64,000 nucleotides of DNA from Clostridia bacterium (lineage in GTDB: Bacteria > Bacillota > Clostridia > TANB77 > CAG-508), in assembly GCA_900754085.1 (NCBI GenBank), contig CAAEBO010000046.1, positions 1 to 64,000 on the forward strand, written 5' to 3'. A model generated the notes under the pieces. The model did no database searches. It was given only the letters and a program-made list of their open reading frames with translations, and was not told the DNA's origin. Below are positions 27,352-36,910 of this stretch, piece by piece (the first letter of the stretch is position 1; every line of letters begins with the position of its first letter). The translations under genes were made by a program, and so were the position numbers.

Positions 27352-28442
27352 TTTTTCCACCTCTCAATCTCTTTTTTATATTTGCAAAAACCAGAACTAA
27401 AGGACTATAAGCAAATAATAAAATAAAAATAACGTATTTAAAAATATTTATTTCGATATAATTTAACTGTGCTAAATTAGTAGGCATTAAGCTAAGGATA
27501 TAAATTATTCCAGAAAAACAATATAATATTCCATTACTATCTACAATATTGGAAATTTTTTTAAATATGTTAATAGATATTGAAAATGCTATACATAAAT
27601 AACTTATAACGCCTATGGTCCAAACTAGCAAAAAGATTGCATCAAGCCTTTGGAAGAATCTGCCAAATTCTATATATCTTGTAGCTAAGTATAAAGCCAT
27701 TATTTCTTCACTGTTTCTAATAAATGGAAACAATGCCAAAAATGAAATTATACCCAAAAAGAATAATATAATAGAAAATATTGTAGAAATTCTTGCAACA
27801 CGTTTAAATGATGTGTTATTTTCCAGTAAAGGTGGCAAAAAGTATAATATAGATATACTAGAAAAAGCAAATAGATTACTTAACCCCGTAAAAAATGTGG
27901 TTTTAAATCCTTTACCTAAAATAGGAAATAGACCATTAAAATCGTAATTTTTTAAATTTGCAATAATAACAAAGAAAATGCAAAATATAATTACAGGTAA
28001 GATTAATAAATTTACTCTAGAAATAGTTTTAAAACCAAGCTTATTAGCAAAAGTAATCGCAAATATAAAAATTAAAACTATTACAATTATAGGTAGTTTA
28101 TCTAAATAGATTATTTTTAAATTTTCTGAAAAACTTCTAAGAAGTACGCTTGTAAAAATTATAAAATAAAGTATAAATAAGATTCCAGTTATAATTTTTA
28201 AAATTTTTCCGACCCAGATATTGTGAAATATCTAAAATATCTTGACCAGAAAAATGTTTGAACAAAAATAATAATAGTTGTACAAATAAAATTAAAATAA
28301 TGCCAATGAATAAAATATTAAGAGCGGAAGCAGAAGTCGTTGTAGAAATAATACTTTTGGAAAAATTAAGTATAATATGATTTATTATTATTATTAAAAC
28401 TAAGCCAATGGCTTCAATATTACTTAATTTTATATTATTCAT
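27335..28442 (-). pseudogene. Spore germination permease (GerB type), frameshifted
   Basis: The N-terminal part is read in one frame from the ATG at 28442 (MNNIKLSNIEAIGLV) and the rest in another frame to the stop at 27335. The switch is at about 28205-28215: frame one gives SQYLG, frame two continues GKILKI with the normal hydrophobic helices. The whole interval is 1108 bases, one more than 369 codons, so a single extra base explains it and the repaired protein would be 368 residues, the usual size for this family of about ten membrane helices (APC superfamily). It overlaps the A gene at its start and the C gene at its end. Either a real inactivating mutation, a phase-variable site, or a sequence error. 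Confidence 0.85.
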
Positions 28443-30117
28443 TAGGGTGCCTCCATTTCATACTTATTTCATTTTGTGCGCGTTCCTTTTTCGGTTTAAG
28501 ATATTTATGTCTAAATTCTTGCATCCAAGTTGGCAAAACTAAAAAATTATTAGATTTTGTATTAAAATTTATCGTATCATTTGGATTTAAATACGAAGCA
28601 CCAAACGATTTAATACTACAAAGGATACATATATATAAATATAAGCCTATTGCAATTCCTAAAAATCCAGCTATATATGCAGAGATAGTAAATAAAAATC
28701 TAGTGATTCTTAAGTGAAAGCCAAATGAAAAGTCTGGAATTGCAAATGAAGCAATACCAGTAATAGCTACTATTATTATAAGAAAAGGACTTACGATACT
28801 AGCACTTACAGCTGCTTGACCTAAAACTAAAGCACCAACGATTCCAATTGTAGGTCCTATAGGGGAAGGAACTCTAAGACCTGCTTCTCGAATTAATTCA
28901 AAAGAAATTTCCATTACAAATAGTTCAAAGATAATAGGAAAGGGAACATTTTCTCTAGAAGCTAATAAGGAAAATAATAATTCGGAAGGTAACAATTCTT
29001 GATGGAAATTTACTATAGAAATATATATACTAGGTAATAATAATGTAATAGCCATTGCAAGAAAACGTAAAAACTTTAAAAAGTTAGCAAACATTGGGCG
29101 TAAATTTGTATCTTCTGGCGAAGAAATAAAATCAATTATAGTGGCTGGAAGAATAAGACAATAAGGATTGCCATTTATTAATATAACAACTCTACCATCA
29201 TATAAATTTTTAGCGGCTTTATCTGGTCTTTCGGTAGATAATACTTGTGGAATATTAAATTTATTATCTTCACATATTAATTGTTCTAATTGACCAGTGG
29301 ATAGGAGAGAGTCTATTTCTAAATTATTTAAACGATACCTAACTTCTGCAACTAAATTGGAATTTGCAATATTTTTTAAATAACAAATACTACATGGTGT
29401 TTTACTTAATTTGCCTACTAAAACATTTTCTATAACTAGGTTTTCAGTATTAGTTGCACGACGTATAAGTGAAGTATTTACACGTATAGATTCTACAAAT
29501 GCTTCTTGAGGTCCTTTTATAATTATTTCATTATTAGGAGAGCTTATACTCCTTTGCTTAAATCCTTTTACGTCTAAATTAAATGCAATAGAAAGACTAT
29601 CTACAAAAAGTACACAGTTTCCCATATTAATTGCAGAAAAAATATTGTCAAAACTAGTTTCTTTTACTAATGAATTTTGTGGTAACAACGAATTCTCTAT
29701 TTCTATTGCTAAATTATTAGAATCTTTTTGAATTATAACTTTTTTTCCTTTATTAAATGTTTTTAAACTTTGTGTTTTATAAGTATTTGCTTTGTTTCTT
29801 AACATAAGTGGTTGTAAGATAAATTGATTAATTAAATTTGAGTCTGACATACCATCTATATAAATAATAAAAGCAGAATAAGGAATATTATTAGATTTTA
29901 ATTTGAAGTTTCTAATTATAATATCACTATTTATTAAAGTATTATATTTTCTGTCTATAATATTTTTATTATCCTTTAAATTACTAGAAACGTTTTCATT
30001 AGACTCATATGTTATGTTTTTAGAAGTAGATATATTTAAAGAAAAATCGTAAGAATCTTTAGGAACTTTATAAGTTATTAAATTACTAAAAGCTTGTTTT
30101 AAACGTGATAGTTTCAT
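28435..30117 (-). CDS. Spore germination protein, GerA-type subunit
   Basis: A 560-residue A subunit of a GerA-type nutrient receptor. The soluble N-terminal half holds two related domains, and the C-terminal half has about five membrane helices (about 340-500), with the family motif LRVPSPIGPTIGIVGALVLGQAAV near residue 415. It forms the channel with the B and C subunits in the spore inner membrane. TAGGAG precedes the ATG. It is the first gene of the minus-strand germination operon and overlaps the B gene by eight bases. Confidence 0.93.
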   Translation of the reverse strand: MKLSRLKQAFSNLITYKVPKDSYDFSLNISTSKNITYESNENVSSNLKDNKNIIDRKYNTLINSDIIIRNFKLKSNNIPYSAFIIYIDGMSDSNLINQFILQPLMLRNKANTYKTQSLKTFNKGKKVIIQKDSNNLAIEIENSLLPQNSLVKETSFDNIFSAINMGNCVLFVDSLSIAFNLDVKGFKQRSISSPNNEIIIKGPQEAFVESIRVNTSLIRRATNTENLVIENVLVGKLSKTPCSICYLKNIANSNLVAEVRYRLNNLEIDSLLSTGQLEQLICEDNKFNIPQVLSTERPDKAAKNLYDGRVVILINGNPYCLILPATIIDFISSPEDTNLRPMFANFLKFLRFLAMAITLLLPSIYISIVNFHQELLPSELLFSLLASRENVPFPIIFELFVMEISFELIREAGLRVPSPIGPTIGIVGALVLGQAAVSASIVSPFLIIIVAITGIASFAIPDFSFGFHLRITRFLFTISAYIAGFLGIAIGLYLYICILCSIKSFGASYLNPNDTINFNTKSNNFLVLPTWMQEFRHKYLKPKKERAQNEISMKWRHPNE

Positions 30118-30261
30118 TAATATACTCCTACATATAATTATTAAAAATAGTATTTTCCAATAAATAAAAAAATATGTACAAATTTGAAAAAAATTACTAT
30201 GTACAATGTTATAATGTAAATGATATAATTAAAATGTATAAAATATAATAGGAGATTACTT

Positions 30262-31377
30262 ATGAAAAATAAATTTTTAACATTTATATTAATAATTTTT
30301 ATGCTAGGAATAATTGGAGGATTAGCATATTTTTTTGTAGAATATATGCAGATAGATACAAATAATATTTTATCATTTGTTACAGGAACCAATGAAGTTA
30401 GTAATGAAACAATAAAACCATTAGAGCCAACAGAAAGTAGTGGAACTGGTACAATATCTAGCAATCTAGATGTTCAATCTGCAAATAATAATAATGTAAT
30501 ATCATCTGCAAGATATAAATACTATTATGATCAGTTAGATTCTACTGCTAAAACAATTTATTCAGCAGTAGAAAGTAATATAGAAAATTTAAAAACAGGA
30601 ACTGCAAAAATCGAATTTGGAGAGAAATTTAATAGTTTATTAAATGAAGAAGGTGGAAATGAAAAGCTAAATGTAGCATATCAAGCAGCATTAGATGCAT
30701 TTTGCTTAGATTATCCAGAGGTTTTTTACATAGATGTAACAAAAATGGTTCTTATGATTTATTCAAAAACTAATATTTTAGGCACAAAATATACGGTAGC
30801 AATAGAACCATCTGAAGAAGGAAGTTATTTAACAGAAGAATTTTCGTCTAAAGCAGAAGTAGAAGAGGCGTTAAATAGTTTAGAAACTATAAAAAAAGAT
30901 ATTACAAATCAAGTAGCAAATGATGATGCTTATACGAAAATAAAAAGAATACACAATTTTTTAGTGGATCATATAGAATATGACACTTCTATGGTAAAAA
31001 TAAATACTAGGAATATATATGGAGCATTAATTGAAAGAAAAGTTGTTTGCGAAGGATATGCGGAATCATTTAAATACTTACTAGATGCTGTAGGCATTCC
31101 ATGTGTAGAAATAGTAGGAACAGGAACAAATTCATCAGGACAAACAGAAGCTCATGCTTGGAATTATGTACTTTTAAATAATAACTGGTATGCTATAGAC
31201 GTTACATGGGATGACCCAACTATTATAGGAAATGGAAAAGCACCAAAATCTGCAAGGACTAAATATTTCTTAAAGGGAGAAATAAATTTTAATAAAACCC
31301 ATTTTCCAAGCGGACAAGTTTCAGAAGGTGGAGCAATATTTGTATATCCAGAACTTAGTAAAGAAGACTACGAATAA
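30262..31377 (+). CDS. Membrane-anchored transglutaminase-like protein
   Basis: A 371-residue protein with an N-terminal signal or anchor helix (about 5-27), an Asn/Ser/Thr-rich linker, and a C-terminal transglutaminase-like domain. The Cys-His-Asp triad is visible: C263 in VVCEGYAESF, H298 in EAHAWNYV and D313 in YAIDVTWDDP. Members act as proteases or amidases at the cell surface, and related proteins occur near sporulation genes. AATAGGAG precedes the ATG. It is divergent from the germination operon with about 145 bases between the starts. The exact substrate is unknown. Confidence 0.85.
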   Translation: MKNKFLTFILIIFMLGIIGGLAYFFVEYMQIDTNNILSFVTGTNEVSNETIKPLEPTESSGTGTISSNLDVQSANNNNVISSARYKYYYDQLDSTAKTIYSAVESNIENLKTGTAKIEFGEKFNSLLNEEGGNEKLNVAYQAALDAFCLDYPEVFYIDVTKMVLMIYSKTNILGTKYTVAIEPSEEGSYLTEEFSSKAEVEEALNSLETIKKDITNQVANDDAYTKIKRIHNFLVDHIEYDTSMVKINTRNIYGALIERKVVCEGYAESFKYLLDAVGIPCVEIVGTGTNSSGQTEAHAWNYVLLNNNWYAIDVTWDDPTIIGNGKAPKSARTKYFLKGEINFNKTHFPSGQVSEGGAIFVYPELSKEDYE

Positions 31378-31457
31378 TAAAAATTAAGTATAATAATAAA
31401 GAGTTGAAATATGCTTGAAAAAGAGATAAAGCAATTTCAATTTTTGATTTACATAAA

Positions 31458-31486
31458 TTGACGTTGCATTAGCAATATGTTATACT
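31458..31486 (+). promoter_or_regulatory. Promoter for the 363-aa unknown protein
   Basis: TTGACG (31458-31463), 17-base spacer, TATACT (31481-31486). The leader has the repeated GGTTGGTAACTTGGTAA words at 31489-31505 and a small GGC-GTAAT-GCC hairpin just before the ribosome site. Confidence 0.7.
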
Positions 31487-31543
31487 AGGTTGGTAACTTG
31501 GTAATAAAATCTAAATAAGGCGTAATGCCAGGAGGAAAAAGAC

Positions 31544-32635
31544 ATGTTAAAAGATGCGAAATTAAAGGCAAAAATTTTTTGTATGAGTGGAGGAAGGAAT
31601 TTAAGAGATGTAACGAGAAAATACCGGTATTCAACTAAGCTAAATGAATGGAATATTCATATTTTAGAAAACGACTGTGGAATGACTTATGTTATTTTTA
31701 ACGAAAGGATTATCTTAAAAAGTATAACATCATTTTTTAAGATATTGTATTCTCAAGAAAGAGATGTATTTATGTTTAAAACATATATAGACCAGAAAGA
31801 AGGTCATATGTTTTATGAACTTTCCAACTTTTCTGAAAATGATGAATCAACTATTCCAGAAACAGTTTCAGCTTTTGATGAAGTACCATATGTTGTGGAA
31901 GAAATTTCAGGTTTTGAAGATTTTGAAGAGATAGAAGAGTATAATTTAATATTGCTAAAAAAACACTATAAAGAGAGTTCAATCATTTATGATTATAATA
32001 GTGGGAAAATTTTAGTAGAAGAAAAAAATGCTGAAATTTTATGGTTTAAAAAAATACAGGTTTTCCTTGCAGGAAAAACTAAGGCATATCATATAATTAT
32101 TCCAAATGCAAAACAGCTGTTAAATAAAATTGGGTTTATGGTTACATTAGAAGTTCTAGATGAAGTTTTAGAATGTAAGCCGGTAGATGAATGTGCTCCA
32201 CAAATTATTGGTAAGCTGCTTATAAATTTTAGTGGAAAATTTGCAGGAAAAGAACGAGTACAAATTATTAATAAATTTAGTGCAGTTGATAACGCACATT
32301 GGTTACCAGAACCATATAAATATTTAGTAAGAATGGAAAATGAACTGTATATGTTAGGCATTGTGGGAGAGCAATTTTATATGATACCAATTGAAGGAAA
32401 AAAAATAGAGCCACTATTTTATCCAGAACTGCCTGATTACATGATAGTAACAGATGATGAAAATGTAAAAATCATTAAATATAATGAAAATATTGCAGAG
32501 TCATTTGAACTAATAGCAGAGTATAAAGGAAGTGAAATAAAACTATCAAATCCAGTACTAGATATAGAAGAAGGTTGCATAAAATTACCTATAAAAATTG
32601 TACAAGAAAGATTTTTAAAAGAATGTAGCAAGTAA
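31544..32635 (+). CDS. Protein of unknown function (363 aa)
   Basis: A soluble 363-residue protein without a signal peptide or membrane helix. It is rich in Glu, Ile and aromatic residues and looks mixed alpha/beta; CMSGGRNLRD near the start and several paired acidic stretches in the middle are visible but match no motif I know. It has AGGAGGAAAA before the ATG, a strong promoter and a strong terminator, so it is a solid single-gene unit. It faces spoIVA across the terminator. I do not recognise the family. Confidence 0.65.
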   Translation: MLKDAKLKAKIFCMSGGRNLRDVTRKYRYSTKLNEWNIHILENDCGMTYVIFNERIILKSITSFFKILYSQERDVFMFKTYIDQKEGHMFYELSNFSENDESTIPETVSAFDEVPYVVEEISGFEDFEEIEEYNLILLKKHYKESSIIYDYNSGKILVEEKNAEILWFKKIQVFLAGKTKAYHIIIPNAKQLLNKIGFMVTLEVLDEVLECKPVDECAPQIIGKLLINFSGKFAGKERVQIINKFSAVDNAHWLPEPYKYLVRMENELYMLGIVGEQFYMIPIEGKKIEPLFYPELPDYMIVTDDENVKIIKYNENIAESFELIAEYKGSEIKLSNPVLDIEEGCIKLPIKIVQERFLKECSK

Positions 32636-32642
32636 CATGTGC

Positions 32643-32682
32643 AAATGCGGGAAGAAAGAAGTAGTTTCTTCCCGCATTTTTG
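32643..32682. terminator. Strong terminator
   Basis: AAATGCGGGAAGAAA (32643-32657) and TTTCTTCCCGCATTT (32665-32679) form a perfect 15-bp stem followed by T residues. Confidence 0.9.
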
Positions 32683-32711
32683 TGTGCAACTAGCTTTTAA
32701 GATAAAACAAT

Positions 32712-34190
32712 TTATAAGATAATACAAATTAATCCTCCACTACCTTCATTTACAATTCTTTCTAAAGTTTCTTGCAACTTTATTTGTGCATCTTCAGGCA
32801 TATGTGATAATTTACTTTGTAATCCTTCATTAACAAGTTCATGCAAACTTTTTCCAAAAATATTAGATTCCCAAATTTTTTTAGGGTCATTTTCAAATTC
32901 AGACAATAAATAATTTACCAATTCTTCAGATTGCTTTTCAGAACCAACTATTGGAGAAACTTCGGTTTCTATATCTGCTCTTATCATATGTATAGAAGGG
33001 GCTTTTGCTTTTAATTTAACACCAAATCTAGAGCCTTGTTTTACCATTTCTGGTTCATCTAAAATTAATTCATCTATTGCAGGTGTAACTATTCCATAAC
33101 CTTTTGCTTTAACTTCTTCTAATGCAAATGAAATTTTATCATATTCTTTTTTTACTTCAGAAAATTCAGACATTGTCTTAAATAAGTCACCATCATTAGA
33201 AATAGAAACACCAGACATTTCGGTTAAAACATTATAAAATAAATTTTCTTTTAAATTAACAGAAATACAAACACTTCCAGTTCCCAGTTCTATTTTATCT
33301 ATACATGCTCTTTGAATAACTTCAGAAGAAGACAAGGATTGTATACAGTTTTCTATTTGTTTTAAAATTTTTACTTTCTCAAAAGAAATTTTTAAATCTT
33401 TTAATAAAGCCATTCTTAAAGGATGTGATTCGTCTAATATATCTATCCACTTTGGAAAGTTCATATTAATTTCATTAATTGGAAATTCGTATAAAACTTT
33501 AGAAAATATATTATTTATATCATTAAGAGTTAAATTTGAACAATTAATAGAAATTACAGTTGTTTCATATTTTAATTCTAATTTTTTTGCTAAATCTTGT
33601 GTATATTCAGAATTTGGATTTTCAGAGTTTAAAACAATTACAAAAGGTTTATTTAAAGTTTTTAATTCATTAATTACACGTTCTTCTGCATTAATATAAT
33701 CTTCTCTAGGGATATCTGTAAAACTACCATCTGTAGTCATTACAATACCTATTGTAGAATGTTCTTCTATTACTTTTTTTGTACCTATTTCTGCAGCTTG
33801 CTCAAATGGAATTTCTTCTTCTGACCAAGGAGTTTTTACCATTCTTGGCATATCATCTTCTAAATATCCAATAGCGTTATTTACTAAATATCCAACACAA
33901 TCTACTAATCTAGTTCTTAATTTAATGTTATTGCTAATTGTTATCTCTACAGCCTCATTCGGAACAAATTTAGGCTCTGTTGTCATAATAGTTCTACCAG
34001 AAGCACTTTGGGGCAATTCATCTGTGGCACGTTCTTTTTTATATTCATTTTCGATATTGGGAATAACCAACAAATCCATGAATTTTTTTATAAAAGTAGA
34101 TTTACCGGTTCTAACAGGTCCAACTACACCAACATAGATATCACCATCTGTACGTTTAGCAATATCTTCGTATACATTAATATTTTCCAT
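32712..34190 (-). CDS. spoIVA: Stage IV sporulation protein A (SpoIVA)
   Basis: A 492-residue ATPase that polymerises on the outer forespore membrane to form the base of the spore coat. Walker A is GPVRTGKST at residues 24-32; the rest of the TRAFAC-like domain includes RLVDCVGYL and TTDGSFTDIPREDY, and the C-terminal part is the family's middle and anchor regions. GAGGAGGT precedes the ATG. It is a one-gene unit on the minus strand. Presence of this gene marks the organism as an endospore former. Confidence 0.97.
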   Translation of the reverse strand: MENINVYEDIAKRTDGDIYVGVVGPVRTGKSTFIKKFMDLLVIPNIENEYKKERATDELPQSASGRTIMTTEPKFVPNEAVEITISNNIKLRTRLVDCVGYLVNNAIGYLEDDMPRMVKTPWSEEEIPFEQAAEIGTKKVIEEHSTIGIVMTTDGSFTDIPREDYINAEERVINELKTLNKPFVIVLNSENPNSEYTQDLAKKLELKYETTVISINCSNLTLNDINNIFSKVLYEFPINEINMNFPKWIDILDESHPLRMALLKDLKISFEKVKILKQIENCIQSLSSSEVIQRACIDKIELGTGSVCISVNLKENLFYNVLTEMSGVSISNDGDLFKTMSEFSEVKKEYDKISFALEEVKAKGYGIVTPAIDELILDEPEMVKQGSRFGVKLKAKAPSIHMIRADIETEVSPIVGSEKQSEELVNYLLSEFENDPKKIWESNIFGKSLHELVNEGLQSKLSHMPEDAQIKLQETLERIVNEGSGGLICIIL

Positions 34191-34239
34191 TTATAAAATA
34201 CCTCCTCATAGAAAATGTTTGTACTAAGTTACTTTAGTT

Positions 34240-34269
34240 AAGTATATTAGTAAGGTTATAAAGATATTC
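34240..34269 (-). promoter_or_regulatory. Candidate sigma-E promoter of spoIVA
   Basis: On the minus strand GAATATC (34263-34269) and AATATACTT (34240-34248) are 14 bases apart, the spacing and rough shape of mother-cell sigma-E promoters. The -10 match is imperfect. Confidence 0.35.
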
Positions 34270-34303
34270 CACAAACTTAAAAAATATAGGTAAATTGTAA
34301 ACA

Positions 34304-34332
34304 TTGCAAAATAAAAAATCATATGATAGAAT
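34304..34332 (+). promoter_or_regulatory. Promoter of the UDP-sugar gene pair
   Basis: TTGCAA (34304-34309), 17-base spacer, TAGAAT (34327-34332), 24 bases before the start codon. Confidence 0.5.
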
Positions 34333-34356
34333 GAAACAGTGAATTGGAGGTTTAAT

Positions 34357-35610
34357 ATGAAAGAAGAAAATTTAATAGAGAATTTAAAAATATATAATCA
34401 AACTAGAACTTTAAAAATACTAGAAAATGTAGATAAAGAAACAAGAAAAAAAATAATTGAAGAATTACATGATATAAACTTTGTACAATTAAGAGAACTA
34501 TATAATAATATTAAAGAAGAAGCTGAAGTAGACGTAGGAGAATTAAAACCAATAAAATCTTTAAATCCAGATAAAATATCTAATGAAGAGAAAGAAATGT
34601 ATGAAGAAGTAGGAGCAGGTATTGTGAAAAACAATAAATTTGCAGTAGTAACAATGTCTGGTGGCCAAGGAACAAGATTAGGATATAAAGGACCAAAAGG
34701 TACTTTTAAAATAGAAATAGAGCCACATGCAAAATATTTATTCGAAATAATAGTAGATACATTGCAAAGAGCCAATAAAAAATACAATGTAACTATTCCG
34801 TGGTATATTATGACAAGCAATGAAAATAATGACGAAATTGTAAAATTTATGGAAGAACATAATTATTTTGGATATAACAAAGAATATATAGGATTTTTCG
34901 AACAAGGTGAATTACCTTTAATAACAGAAGATGGTCAAATACTATTAGATGAAAACTACAATATAAAGAAAGCTTCAGATGGAAATGGTAGTATTTTTAA
35001 ATCTATGTATGTAAAAGGCGTATTAGAAGACATGAAATCAAAAGGAATTGAATGGGTATATATAGGTTCTATAGATAATGTATTATTAAAAATGGTAGAT
35101 ACATTACTAATGGGAGTAGCTATAAAAGAAAAATCAGAGATTGCGACAAGATCTATATTTAAAAATTGCCCAACAGAAAGAATTGGTTCTTTATGTATTC
35201 AAGATGGTAAAGTAAAAGTTATTGAATATTCAGAATTACCACAAGATATGATAGAGGCAAAAGACGAAAATGGAGAAATATTATTTGGAGAATCTCATGT
35301 AATGTGCAATTTGTTTAGCACAAAAGCGCTAGAAAAAATAAGCTTGCAAAATTTACAATATCATAAAGCACATAAAAAATATAGTTATATAGATGAAAAT
35401 GGCAAAATGGTAGAACCAGAAGAACCAAATGCGTATAAATTTGAATATTTTATATTTGACTCTTTTGAATTTTTTAACCAAATATCTATCGTACGAGGAA
35501 AAAGAGAAGAAGACTTTGCCCCTGTAAAAAATAAAGAGGGAGTAGATAGCCCAGCTACAGCTAGCAAATTATATAATGAGTATTGGAGGAAACAAAATGA
35601 AAGAATGTAA
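34357..35610 (+). CDS. UAP1-type UDP-N-acetylglucosamine / UDP-sugar pyrophosphorylase
   Basis: A 417-residue nucleotidyltransferase of the UDPGP family. The signature MSGGQGTRLGYKGPKGTF at about residues 100-117 is the nucleotide-binding loop of eukaryote-like UDP-GlcNAc pyrophosphorylases, distinct from GalU or the GlmU N-terminal domain. It should join UTP and a hexose-1-phosphate, probably GlcNAc-1-P, releasing pyrophosphate. The ATG at 34357 follows TTGGAGG; the in-frame GTG at 34339 has no site. It overlaps the start of a GlmU-like acyltransferase gene, which supports a role in amino-sugar activation. A glucose- or galactose-specific activity cannot be excluded. Confidence 0.88.
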   Translation: MKEENLIENLKIYNQTRTLKILENVDKETRKKIIEELHDINFVQLRELYNNIKEEAEVDVGELKPIKSLNPDKISNEEKEMYEEVGAGIVKNNKFAVVTMSGGQGTRLGYKGPKGTFKIEIEPHAKYLFEIIVDTLQRANKKYNVTIPWYIMTSNENNDEIVKFMEEHNYFGYNKEYIGFFEQGELPLITEDGQILLDENYNIKKASDGNGSIFKSMYVKGVLEDMKSKGIEWVYIGSIDNVLLKMVDTLLMGVAIKEKSEIATRSIFKNCPTERIGSLCIQDGKVKVIEYSELPQDMIEAKDENGEILFGESHVMCNLFSTKALEKISLQNLQYHKAHKKYSYIDENGKMVEPEEPNAYKFEYFIFDSFEFFNQISIVRGKREEDFAPVKNKEGVDSPATASKLYNEYWRKQNERM

Positions 35611-36265
35611 AATAGAAAATTTATATAATTTAAATGAAACAATAGCAAAAGATATTTTTGAAGGAGCTACATATCCTTGGGAAGTTTTACCTAAAATAGA
35701 GGAATTTATTATAAATTTAGGAAAGCAACTAGATAAAAATGAATATGAGGAAAAAGAAGGTAACATTTGGATTGCCAAGAGTGCAAAAGTTGCGCCAACT
35801 GCATATATAGCAGGTCCAGCTATAATAGGAAAAAATGCTGAAGTAAGGCATTGTGCTTTTATAAGAGGAAAAGCAATTGTGGGTGAAGGAGCAGTTGTAG
35901 GTAATTCTACAGAATTAAAAAATGTAATATTATTTAATAAAGTACAAGTTCCTCATTATAATTATGTAGGAGATTCAATATTAGGTTATAAGGCACATAT
36001 GGGAGCAGGTTCTATAACTTCTAATGTGAAATCGGACAAAAAATTAGTAATAGTAAAAAATAAACAAGAACAAATAGAAACTGGATTAAAAAAATTTGGA
36101 GCAATGATTGGTGACGAAGTAGAAGTAGGCTGTGGTTCTATATTAAATCCAGGTAGTGTAATTGGAAAACATACAAATATATATCCGTTATCTTCAGTAA
36201 GAGGTGTAGTTGCAGAAAATTCTATATATAAAAACAAAAATGAAATTATAGAAAAGAATATATAA
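35597..36265 (+). CDS. Left-handed beta-helix acyltransferase (GlmU C-terminal-like)
   Basis: A 222-residue protein with hexapeptide repeats (IxxxAxV pattern from about residue 55 on), the fold of the GlmU acetyltransferase domain. VPHYNYVGDSILG (His about 120) corresponds to the catalytic His and following Tyr and Asp of GlmU, and GAGSITSNVKSDKK matches the conserved GAGT-N loop. It lacks any nucleotidyltransferase domain, which is supplied by the overlapping upstream gene. The ATG at 35597 follows TTGGAGG, 14 bases before the stop of that gene. Likely makes GlcNAc-1-P from GlcN-1-P, though another acyl acceptor is possible. Confidence 0.82.
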   Translation: MKECKIENLYNLNETIAKDIFEGATYPWEVLPKIEEFIINLGKQLDKNEYEEKEGNIWIAKSAKVAPTAYIAGPAIIGKNAEVRHCAFIRGKAIVGEGAVVGNSTELKNVILFNKVQVPHYNYVGDSILGYKAHMGAGSITSNVKSDKKLVIVKNKQEQIETGLKKFGAMIGDEVEVGCGSILNPGSVIGKHTNIYPLSSVRGVVAENSIYKNKNEIIEKNI

Positions 36266-36272
36266 GGCATTT

Positions 36273-36304
36273 AAAAAAGCAAAGTTTTATACTTTGCTTT
36301 TTTG
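36273..36304 (+). terminator. Terminator after the UDP-sugar pair
   Basis: AAAAAAGCAAAGT (36273-36285) and ACTTTGCTTTTTT (36291-36303) form a 13-bp stem ending in T residues. Confidence 0.9.
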
Positions 36305-36407
36305 TTGTATAGTAGAAAAATTCTTTTAGTAGTAGTTACTAATAAAAATTTCTGTACTAAAGAATTATAAATATAATTACTAGAAAATATATAAATTTAT
36401 TCTAGAA

Positions 36408-36785
36408 TTATACACTTTGAGTACCAGGAATAAAATAGTCTACAACTCCATAAATTAAGGCACCAATTATTGCTGCAATCCAAGATATTGAGTATCCAGC
36501 TACAAAGAATTGTGTGGCATACAATGTTGCAACAGCAAGAGCAAAGCCTACAATACCTCTACCAAAACTACTAGCGTGTAAACCAGTAAATTTTGCAATT
36601 AAAAAGTCCATAATTGTAAGAACTATAGCAGCAATACCTAATGTCCAAATATTATTAATAGAGAAACCAGGAGTGAAAAAAGCAGTTATAGCTAAAACTA
36701 CAGCAGATGTTACTAATCTCCATAGTATTTGCCCCATGGTACTTGTTGTTAAATTTCCTTTTACATTCATTTGACTATCAGCCAT
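36408..36785 (-). CDS. Phage holin family 4-like small membrane protein
   Basis: A 125-residue protein with about four membrane helices (roughly 20-40, 47-65, 72-92, 98-118). A repeated pattern, a PGF or AGYSI turn followed by W and a G-rich helix, fits the YvlD-like members of the Phage_holin_4_2 family rather than a true lysis holin; no endolysin or phage gene is near. AAGGAGG precedes the ATG. Proteins of this family are common in spore formers and often respond to envelope stress. Function unproven. Confidence 0.7.
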   Translation of the reverse strand: MADSQMNVKGNLTTSTMGQILWRLVTSAVVLAITAFFTPGFSINNIWTLGIAAIVLTIMDFLIAKFTGLHASSFGRGIVGFALAVATLYATQFFVAGYSISWIAAIIGALIYGVVDYFIPGTQSV

Positions 36786-36910
36786 TATATAAAACCTCCT
36801 TAAATTGGTTTCATAATAGTATTATTTACAAAAATAAAATAAATATTCAAAATTGAATAAAAAAAATAAAAGATGAAATAATAAAATTGAATAATAAAGT
36901 AGGTGAAAGT

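Noticed and set aside
27335..27838. Separate 167-codon membrane protein gene starting with TTG at 27838
   Set aside because: The frame stays open for about 390 bases upstream and holds the rest of the germination permease; it is the second half of a frameshifted gene.
30150..30260. Sporulation (sigma-G) promoter in the germination operon upstream region
   Set aside because: GTACATA words occur on the minus strand, but neither box matches the consensus well enough and spacing is off; not listed as a feature.
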